Below, one piece after another: positions 14,401 to 20,514 of a stretch of DNA of 24,181 bases. A program made the position numbers and the translations under genes. The first letter of the stretch is position 1. The number at the start of each line of letters is the position of its first letter. The notes beneath the pieces are model-generated. The model was given only the letters and a program-made list of their open reading frames with translations, did not search any database and was not told where the DNA came from. The DNA comes from a virus. The stretch lies in the IMG/VR virus record IMGVR_UViG_3300043411_001889, positions 1-24,181 of that record; one strand, given 5' to 3'.

Positions 14401-17400
14401 CATTAGTAGCAGTAATTGCAGAGTTTCTAAGACCAGATACTATAGCACTATAAGATGATGATCTTATTAGATTTGCCCTACCCTGTACAATTGACGAGTA
14501 AGTACTTGAGCTAATAATATGTTCATATCCATTTATAATAGAAGAGTAAGTTGAATTTAAATTTAATGTATTGTGACTACCTCCTAAAATACTTCCGTGC
14601 ATACTATCTGTCAAATAATTAACGGTACCATTTAATAATGTTCCAAACATTGAATTGGTCAAAAATGTTTCTAAACCATTTCCAATAACAGCATATGGAC
14701 TGTTGTTAATAATATTTCTAACTCCATTTAGCACAGTTGCGTATTGTGAAGTTGTTGCAGTATTGCTTAATCCGTTATTAATAGATGATAAATGAGAATA
14801 GTTTATTATTGAATTTAATCGTCCGTTTTCAATGGTAGAAAAATTGCTTAATTTAATTGAGTTGTTAAATCCATTTATAATTGTTCCGCCAGTTGAATTA
14901 TTTGTTAAATTATTTTGTCCATTAATAATTGCCATATAAGCCCCAGTTCTTGCTGACGACGTAGAACCGTTTCCTATAAAACCTTTTCTGGAATTATATA
15001 TTGTGTGATTATTTCCTTGTACTATTGTATTAAAATATCCAATAGATAAAGAGTTGCCAGAACCGTTTATTATGGAACCATAATTAGAATATGTTCCTAC
15101 TATGTTTCTTTTCCCTTGATTTAATAAAACAAAACGATTATTTCCTAAAATTGTATTCCCAGATCCGTGTCCAATAAAAGAATACTCAGCAATGTTGGTA
15201 TTATTTAAACCAGCTATAATTACGTTGTTTAACCCTATAATATTATTGTTAAACCCATTTAAAATTGTTGAATAACTTCCGCTTAAACTATTTAAATATC
15301 CATTACCGTTAAGAGAAAATCTTCCTCTCGCGTTAATAGCAGAACCATTTAGTATTGTTGAATATTCTGATGTAGCTGAATTTGAGAAACCATTTAATAT
15401 TGTAGCAAAAGAATAGCTGGTGTTGTTGCCAAAACCATTACCAATAAAGTTTGATGTCGATCTTGATAAATTATTAAAACCGTTTACAACAACAGAGTAT
15501 GTGTCTAAAGATCTATTTCTTGTTCCACTAATAATTGCTGCTCCAAATCCACTTAATGAATTCAATCTTCCGCTTCCTAAAAAAGAATAGTTAGAATTAA
15601 CATTTAAAGTGTTTCCACTACCTCCAATTAAAGTTGAAAATGCACTGTTATTTACATTGTCTTTGCCAGCGGTTAAACCAAAATTTTGCGTTGTATAATT
15701 ATTTCCACCCTGTAACTGAACTGACATTTGTCCAGTCTGTCCGCTCTCCCATAATGTGTGGCGAATTGTCGTATATGTTAATCCAGATATAATTTCAGTT
15801 GCTTGACCAGCTGATAAATTTCCTATTGATCCACCAGAAAACCCAGTAAAAGTGCCGCCCAAAACAAAGTGTCCATCTGGTTGCGCTAATACTATGTTTA
15901 GAGTTGCACTTGTTAATGACCTACCCACCCCATGATCAAAATACATTGTATTAGAGGAAAGAGCAATCATTTCCTCTCCTCCTAAAACCACGGAGTTTTC
16001 AACGTTTCCAGAAATAACATTTCTCATTCCACTTATAATCGTGCTATTAAATCCTGAAACCGAATTATCAAATCCGTTTAGTATTTGTCCAGCGCTTACA
16101 AAAACGCTATTTCCAGATCCGTTTATTGTAGTTGCATAAACTGTATTATATACTGTTTGTGATCCCTTGGTTATGTATTGACCAGAACCAAACATTAAAG
16201 CGAACGCAGTCAGAGATGTTGAGTAATTATTAAATCCTCCTAAAATAGCCGAGTGGTTACCATAAGCAGTACCACTTAATCCATTTAATATTGTAGATAG
16301 TCCTCCCTTTGTTTTATTTCTAAATCCAGAAGCTATTAAAGAATCTCCATTAAAGGAACTAACGTAACTAATAGTGTTGTACCCACCATTTAATATTGTT
16401 CCTCTTGCTATTATGGATATACTATTTCCTACGCCATTTCCAATGAAATGTTGTGTTCCATTTACTGAGTTATATCTACCATTAACTATGGTGTTGTAGG
16501 CTCCGCTTCCGCTCGCGGCATTTTTATAACCATTAATAATTGTTGAAAAATTTCCATTTGAACTATTAATGTAACCGTTTCCAATAAGAGAAAATCTACC
16601 TAAGCTATAATTCCATGCACCGTTCAATACTGTGCTGTATTCAGTTTTTGCTGTGTTTGAATTTCCGTTTAATATTGTTGAGAATGAAACATTTGTTCTA
16701 TTCCCAAGACCATTTCCTATAAAATTAAACGCATTAAAAGCAATGTTGTTTTCACCATTACCAATAAACGAATAATCAGCACGCGTTCTATTGTAAAAAC
16801 CAGATACAATAGATGAACTAAACCCGCTTAAATAATTTCTTCTTCCAGCTCCATTAAAAGCAAAATTAGATTCTGCCCATATTGTATTACCGCTTCCTCC
16901 AATAGATGTTGAGTATAACGAATTATTGTATCCATCTTTGCCAGCGGTTAATCCAAAATTTTGATATGTAAAGTTATTTCCGTGTTGTAGTTGGACGGAC
17001 ATATATCCAGTTTGTCCACTTTCCCACAATGTGTGTCTGATTGTTATTTGAGGACTTCCTGAAATTATTTCAATTGCTGTGCCAGCTGATAAATAAGGAA
17101 ATATTAAGCCTGTGCCACCACTCACTTCAAATGATATGGTATCTCCAGTGTGCATTAATAAATATGGACCTACTGCACTAAGTGAATAAAACTCATAGAA
17201 ATAGTTAGAGGTGTTAAATTGTTTAAACACGCCGAAACCATCTCCAACATTTGTTGCATTTATTAACGAATAAGTGGATGTGGATAAACTATCAACATAC
17301 CAACGGAGTGTCCTAAGATTAACTACGTCTTTGTCGTGATCTGGATCTGCGCAGTTTTCACCCTTATAATTGTTAAAATCTAAATGATATTTTAATTGTT

Positions 17401-17410
17401 CTTGATACAT
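11438..17410 (-). CDS. Giant tail fibre (1990 aa) of about 70 YadA-like head repeats in three blocks
   Basis: A very long fibre. Residues 1-125 form the N-terminal attachment region. Block A (about 160-490, some 20 repeats), block B (about 585-1235, some 40) and block C (about 1478-1690, some 12) consist of 12-18-residue units of the type YSTILNGxxNxI, a left-handed beta-roll like the YadA head but with Asn in place of the usual Ala/Ser. Each block is capped by LWxSGQTG (near 128, 553 and 1441); A and B end in MIALSSNTMYFDHGVGRSLT. The C-terminus (1880-1985: SFLIDHPTKTGKMLQYG, LEGPEHGVYYRGKL, ERKD) is a beta-rich end seen in other phage fibres. It follows a terminator and a candidate promoter, so it can be expressed apart from the upstream genes. 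It probably trimerises as a host-binding or whisker-like fibre. Confidence 0.87.
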   Translation of the reverse strand: MYQEQLKYHLDFNNYKGENCADPDHDKDVVNLRTLRWYVDSLSTSTYSLINATNVGDGFGVFKQFNTSNYFYEFYSLSAVGPYLLMHTGDTISFEVSGGTGLIFPYLSAGTAIEIISGSPQITIRHTLWESGQTGYMSVQLQHGNNFTYQNFGLTAGKDGYNNSLYSTSIGGSGNTIWAESNFAFNGAGRRNYLSGFSSSIVSGFYNRTRADYSFIGNGENNIAFNAFNFIGNGLGNRTNVSFSTILNGNSNTAKTEYSTVLNGAWNYSLGRFSLIGNGYINSSNGNFSTIINGYKNAASGSGAYNTIVNGRYNSVNGTQHFIGNGVGNSISIIARGTILNGGYNTISYVSSFNGDSLIASGFRNKTKGGLSTILNGLSGTAYGNHSAILGGFNNYSTSLTAFALMFGSGQYITKGSQTVYNTVYATTINGSGNSVFVSAGQILNGFDNSVSGFNSTIISGMRNVISGNVENSVVLGGEEMIALSSNTMYFDHGVGRSLTSATLNIVLAQPDGHFVLGGTFTGFSGGSIGNLSAGQATEIISGLTYTTIRHTLWESGQTGQMSVQLQGGNNYTTQNFGLTAGKDNVNNSAFSTLIGGSGNTLNVNSNYSFLGSGRLNSLSGFGAAIISGTRNRSLDTYSVVVNGFNNLSRSTSNFIGNGFGNNTSYSFATILNGFSNSATSEYSTILNGSAINARGRFSLNGNGYLNSLSGSYSTILNGFNNNIIGLNNVIIAGLNNTNIAEYSFIGHGSGNTILGNNRFVLLNQGKRNIVGTYSNYGSIINGSGNSLSIGYFNTIVQGNNHTIYNSRKGFIGNGSTSSARTGAYMAIINGQNNLTNNSTGGTIINGFNNSIKLSNFSTIENGRLNSIINYSHLSSINNGLSNTATTSQYATVLNGVRNIINNSPYAVIGNGLETFLTNSMFGTLLNGTVNYLTDSMHGSILGGSHNTLNLNSTYSSIINGYEHIISSSTYSSIVQGRANLIRSSSYSAIVSGLRNSAITATNAFIGNGNYNLINNSNNGIINGSGNTLIQSNFASINNGFDNIISGNGTFSTIINGQHNSTRGAQQFIGNGVWNSISILARGTILNGGYNTISYVSSFNGDSLIASGFRNKTRGGLTSILNGLSGTAYGNFSTILGGSYNYSTSLTTAALMFGTQSRITRGAHAGSNTRYGTTLNGSGNSVFISAGQILNGYGNSVSGFNSTIISGIRNVVSGSAQNSVVLGSIEMIALSSNTMYFDHGVGRSLTSLTNSFVLAQPNGHLILGAAYAGGVGTVTTGVNIGIGTGEVYSATTAGVMSFRTLSAGSNITITTNNIEGVVVIESTAGGASTFIQNGLNTYTGGTSTFPTVNISGGTFTGPFSATTFSGGTINSGNTNIQNLFVYSGANIGVAVNTGQVFNLKSNNILQFKSISGGSGITITNIANGVMVESNLTMGSLGVPDLWRSGQTGSFSIRANNFTTTVNANFSIAAGSTTTVKSAYSSILNGTNNTINTSSNLSSIIGGNGHQISVTTNGFIGLGKNNVLNSNTNSKYNSILNGRENSIDGTSKYSFVLNGQTNYLYDCYNSSIGNGFFNYILKSKYSIIGSGKSSKIGPTYSADRNRYNYGFVGTGSGNTIYDGGFSSIINGKYNRILIANNSPGDSYGNFISHGLNNTIESSKHSSIIGGDGNYIKATRSAIIGGYNYSLGYNNTVLVPNLIIKSFAGSLTYALTVDGATGQVNKTSLATGTITGGINLTGTINGQGVFAQTNTPNLEFRTLVASNGIRITSGATSLSISYTGNSSATTFSAGLSASTFSAGTINSGSTNLYQIFTPWSHKHNITDITGGTTNFVPRYNGTTWTSDGLLRNDQTTIFINTASPDATKKLHVVGDALVQGNFAATTKSFLIDHPTKTGKMLQYGNLEGPEHGVYYRGKLINKNTIELPEEWIGLVDENSITIQLTPHKHLQWLVVKKIENNKIFISNKIPFIKINCFFTVFAERKDVSKLITEFKK
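13616..15760 (-). repeat. Internal duplication module B of the giant fibre gene
   Basis: Codes for residues about 551-1265, from HTLWESGQTG to LAQPNGHLIL. It is a second copy of module A (15851-17035). The starts of the copies are 425 codons apart and their ends 746 codons apart, so module B holds about 321 extra residues of head repeats, roughly in the region 14200-15250. Confidence 0.75.
14073..14172 (-). repeat. 100-bp identical tract, copy in module B
   Basis: Identical over 100 bp to 16311-16410, at an offset of 2238 bp (746 codons). It encodes ARGTILNGGYNTISYVSSFN and the following GDSLIASGFRNKT. Bases on both sides differ between the copies, including at silent positions. Confidence 0.85.
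15851..17035 (-). repeat. Internal duplication module A of the giant fibre gene
   Basis: Codes for residues about 126-520, from HTLWESGQTG to AQPDGHFVLGG, with about 20 head repeats. Landmarks shared in order with module B are NFGLTAGKD, YSFIGNG or YSFLGSG, RGTILNGGYNTISYVSSFNG, NGLSGTAYGN, SVSGFNSTIISG and SSNTMYFDHGVGRSLTS. Confidence 0.75.
16311..16410 (-). repeat. 100-bp identical tract, copy in module A
   Basis: Partner of 14073-14172. A second nearly identical pair, at the same 2238-bp offset, lies at 13692-13735 and 15930-15973 (one mismatch in 44 bp) and encodes MIALSSNTMYFDHG. Confidence 0.85.
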
Positions 17411-17435
17411 TAAAAATGGCAGTTAGGCCGTATTG

Positions 17436-17456
17436 ATAAATATTTTTATAAAATAA
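17436..17456 (-). promoter_or_regulatory. Candidate phage promoter before the giant fibre gene
   Basis: On the minus strand TTATTTTATAAAAA is followed directly by TATTTAT (box at 17442-17436), ending 25 nt before the ATG at 17410. It lies just past a hairpin terminator, the expected place for a new transcription start, which makes this the best-supported member of the set. Confidence 0.48.
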
Positions 17457-17480
17457 AAGGGGAACTTAAATTCCCCCTTT
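17456..17480 (-). terminator. Hairpin terminator between two fibre genes
   Basis: On the minus strand AAAGGGGGAA, loop of about six bases, then TTCCCCTTT and a T-rich run (TATTTTAT). The stem has one extra G/C as a bulge. It lies 26-50 bp after the stop of the 477-aa fibre gene, in the longest gap of the window (95 bp). The G/C run is striking in such AT-rich DNA. The mirrored arm also ends in TTTATTTT on the plus strand, so it could work in both directions. Confidence 0.75.
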
Positions 17481-17505
17481 ATTTTACATTATATTTGATT
17501 ATTGA

Positions 17506-18939
17506 TTATTTGAAAAGAATTTGCACAATACCATCTTCGTTATTTGGTTGTTTAATTATATTTAATACTGGATATTTTGTTCCATTAATAGCCTTTCCTT
17601 GTGAATTAACATCTACAAATTTAGATGTGATATATTCTGCTGTACGAACCTTTAATTTACCCAATAGTCCTATAGAAACCCATTCTTTCCTTTCTGTTCT
17701 TGGAATATATGTTTTTTCTGGATCATAAAATGGATTTATTCTTTTGACTTTAGTTTCTTCTATTACAGTGTAATGCATAGTTAAATCCATATCTATTTCA
17801 ATTCCTTTTGGTGATTTTATTTTTGGAATTTCTTTATAAAGTTTATTGTTTGATTTATTTTTAAAAATTTTTAAATTATTAAGTTCTGGTATTACTATCG
17901 TTTGATATATATCCATTATTGGTTCATCCCATTCATTTAATAAAAACATGTTTTTCCAATAAGAAACTGCTCCATCTCCTAAAACCGCTGGATTAATTGA
18001 AACCACTCCAATTACATTTTCATTTCCTATTTTCACCTTATCTCCATCAAGTGATACGAAATAACCCTTTCTATCTTGATTTATAATGTTATCATCTGAC
18101 CATTGAAATAATTCTGCATAATCAGCTCCACTTCCAATTGTTCCACCATTAAAATATCCTTTTCCATTTCCATGTCCAGCATCTACGTTGAATCTAATTT
18201 TATTATAAGTGGTATCAGCAATGTATCCTCCAGAGGCTAAAACAAAATCTCCTACATATCTAGTATATCCACCTTGCCCCCACACTGTGCTTAGTTGGTG
18301 TGCTGCAATATTTTGTGTGCCACCTAAAACCATGGAATATGTTGCATTTGCTCTATTATCTTGCCCATTAATCACCGTAGAATATGATCCCATTGCGCCA
18401 TTTCGCAATCCATTTATTACTGTGGCGAATGAGGTGTTTCCAGAAGAATTGTTTCCATTAAGAACTGTTGCGTAAGAACCATTTGTTTTATTGCTAAACC
18501 CATTTACTATGGTACCTAAATTTCCCAATGCAAAATTATTTCTTCCTCCTCCAACAAACTGAAGGGAAGCTAAATTTGCCCTATTGTAAATTCCGCCAAC
18601 AATTGATGACCAATTAGAGGAAATGCTATTTCCGCTTCCTGCTCCAATTAAACTTCCAGGACCAGTTATTGTATTAAAAGATCCTTGAATAATAGAGGAA
18701 GATGTTGCTTGAGATCTGTTAAAAAATCCACCCAAAACAGTAGAAAAGGAACTTGTTGTTATTCCGCTTTTTCCCATTGTGAAACAATATGAAGAACCAG
18801 CGACATTTCCAGTCCCGTTCCCAACAACAATTGATTTAACCCCAGTGCCTGCAGTAAAAGTAAAAAGTGAAGCACTATAAAAGCTATTTACCTTTACTCT
18901 ACCTTGATCTAGGGTGTCCCCGCTATTTATAAATGGCAT
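17506..18939 (-). CDS. Tail fibre with YadA-like repeats and C-terminal Peptidase_G2 autocleavage domain
   Basis: A 477-aa protein in three parts. Residues 1-60 are a short N-terminal region (VKSIVVGNGTGNVAGSS). Residues about 62-215 hold some ten YadA-like beta-roll repeats (FSTVLGGFFNRS, YSTVINGQDNRA). From about 268 onward, GSGADYAELFQWSDDN, NQDRKGYFVSLDGDKVKIG and VIGVVSINPAVLGD match the Peptidase_G2 (IMC) domain of phage tailspikes and appendages; that family folds the trimer and then cuts itself off near its own N-terminus. The extended end (about 340-477) is charged and soluble, unlike the repeat part, as expected of a removable chaperone. The mature fibre would keep about 270 residues. 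Preceded by a candidate promoter and followed by a terminator. Confidence 0.85.
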   Translation of the reverse strand: MPFINSGDTLDQGRVKVNSFYSASLFTFTAGTGVKSIVVGNGTGNVAGSSYCFTMGKSGITTSSFSTVLGGFFNRSQATSSSIIQGSFNTITGPGSLIGAGSGNSISSNWSSIVGGIYNRANLASLQFVGGGRNNFALGNLGTIVNGFSNKTNGSYATVLNGNNSSGNTSFATVINGLRNGAMGSYSTVINGQDNRANATYSMVLGGTQNIAAHQLSTVWGQGGYTRYVGDFVLASGGYIADTTYNKIRFNVDAGHGNGKGYFNGGTIGSGADYAELFQWSDDNIINQDRKGYFVSLDGDKVKIGNENVIGVVSINPAVLGDGAVSYWKNMFLLNEWDEPIMDIYQTIVIPELNNLKIFKNKSNNKLYKEIPKIKSPKGIEIDMDLTMHYTVIEETKVKRINPFYDPEKTYIPRTERKEWVSIGLLGKLKVRTAEYITSKFVDVNSQGKAINGTKYPVLNIIKQPNNEDGIVQILFK

Positions 18940-18961
18940 TTTTCGTTATTATTAATATGTA

Positions 18962-18982
18962 ATAAATATCTTTTAAAATTAA
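18962..18982 (-). promoter_or_regulatory. Candidate phage promoter before the 477-aa fibre gene
   Basis: On the minus strand TTAATTTTAAAAGA is followed directly by TATTTAT (18968-18962), 22 nt before the ATG at 18939. It has the same 14-nt spacing as the box before 17410. Its upstream element overlaps the last codon of the 509-aa gene. Confidence 0.45.
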
Positions 18983-20508
18983 AGAAATGTTTCGTTTAAT
19001 GTAAAATCATAAAATTGATTACCCCACAATATGCTCAAAATAATGTCAAAATTAGTGTCTCTAGTCAAATTAACCGTTAAACTTTGATTTGGATATAAAC
19101 CAATTGGCATATCTGATGGTGGATTTATGTTTAATGTATATACTCCAGCTTGTAGACTTCCGAAATCATAAAAACCATTTACATCAGAAACAACAGAGTT
19201 TAAATATCCAACTCCTCCACCTAATGGCTGTGTTACTCTACTTAGTATGTCTGTGCTTGATTTGTTGTCTGCACCCAAATATATTTTGCTTTTATTAACT
19301 TCTACATATAAACTTATATCTACACCGCTCATATAAGTATGTCCAGTGTAAGCGCTTGTTATAGAGTCATATGATCCATCATTTTTGTAGTTTTTATACG
19401 TGTGACCAGAAAGCGTAAAAGCATTATCGCTACCTGTTGTTGCGCTTAAATAATCACAATAGTTTTCCACATATTGCCTGGTTCCAAAAATATTTTCAAT
19501 TTCTTTTACGTTGCCAATTCTATATAAAAAATTCTTTTTTGGTGTCAACGGCGTAGAATATGTACGAATAAACTCTGTATCACCAGGTTGGTGAGGAACA
19601 TCAAATTCTACAAATTCTCGTGATTGATCAAAATCATAATTTGTAACATCATATGTTACTTGTAGTTTATATCTATTTCCATCTCCAACATTATTAAAGT
19701 TGAAAATTGGTGTAAACGTTTGCATTACACCGTTTACCGAAGGCTTTCTCCTACCTTCACTAACGTATAAATTTGGTGCTTGAGGGACTATGAAATAGGT
19801 AAAAAGTGCTCCATATACAGGTTGACCACTCATTGTTCCTCCAGTTATTAAATGTAATCTTGGACTACTCAACAAAGATGATGATGACCCAGTATAGTAA
19901 GGTATAACTGTAATTCCTGATCCGTTAATTGGAATTTGTATATCCCCCCACGTAAGATTATTTCTTTTTTCAAATTCAAAATTAATATCAATAAAATATT
20001 GAGCTTTATCAATAAGTAAATCTTCGATATAGCTATTTTCTTTTTTAACTTTTTGTGGTAATTGTAATGTATATCCACTTGTGCTATTTAGGGATGCAGC
20101 AACATAAGTGGCTGCTAATCCATATGAAAAAAATGGCTCAGTAATTCTGGAAACGACTTGATTTTTTTTTGTAACATCTGTAGGATTTTCTACAAAATCA
20201 TCCCACTCCTCATAAGGAATTCTATATATGTTGTGTACTACGTTTGAATTTCCAGATAAACTACCAGTGTTGCCAGTAAAATTAATTGTAATTAATTTTT
20301 GATTATTTAAATTTGTTGAAATGCCATCCACGGTTTGTTCATAAAATTTATAAGTAGCACCGTTGATATCAAACACTGGAACTAAAAACAAAAAAGGAGA
20401 ACTTTGATTAGGTGTAATAGAAACATCAATTTCATTTGTAAACGCCTGTGAAATTGAATCGTTTGTCCCGACAGTTTGTGATATATTTAATGTTGAATTA
20501 TTAGCCAT
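18979..20508 (-). CDS. Phage tail/baseplate structural protein with SdrD-B-like C-terminal domain
   Basis: A 509-aa protein. Most of it is beta-rich with no motif I recognise: an N-terminal part (ISQAFTNEIDVSITPNQSS), a helical insert (VKKENSYIEDLLIDKAQYFI, about 155-174) and a middle with YKLQVTYDVTNYDFDQSREF. Residues about 439-465 (SDVNGFYDFGSLQAGVYTLN) are the signature of SdrD-B/carboxypeptidase-regulatory-like Ig domains, which often form rods or bind surfaces. The gene begins six bases after the 840-aa baseplate gene and is surely co-transcribed with it. It probably joins fibres to the baseplate or forms a baseplate rim, judged by position only. Confidence 0.72.
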   Translation of the reverse strand: MANNSTLNISQTVGTNDSISQAFTNEIDVSITPNQSSPFLFLVPVFDINGATYKFYEQTVDGISTNLNNQKLITINFTGNTGSLSGNSNVVHNIYRIPYEEWDDFVENPTDVTKKNQVVSRITEPFFSYGLAATYVAASLNSTSGYTLQLPQKVKKENSYIEDLLIDKAQYFIDINFEFEKRNNLTWGDIQIPINGSGITVIPYYTGSSSSLLSSPRLHLITGGTMSGQPVYGALFTYFIVPQAPNLYVSEGRRKPSVNGVMQTFTPIFNFNNVGDGNRYKLQVTYDVTNYDFDQSREFVEFDVPHQPGDTEFIRTYSTPLTPKKNFLYRIGNVKEIENIFGTRQYVENYCDYLSATTGSDNAFTLSGHTYKNYKNDGSYDSITSAYTGHTYMSGVDISLYVEVNKSKIYLGADNKSSTDILSRVTQPLGGGVGYLNSVVSDVNGFYDFGSLQAGVYTLNINPPSDMPIGLYPNQSLTVNLTRDTNFDIILSILWGNQFYDFTLNETFL

Positions 20509-20514
20509 GAATTA

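Noticed and set aside
12341-16933. Regularly spaced short repeats looking like a CRISPR array or minisatellite
   Set aside because: They are in-frame codons of beta-roll repeats, vary in length and sequence, and lie in one continuous coding frame.
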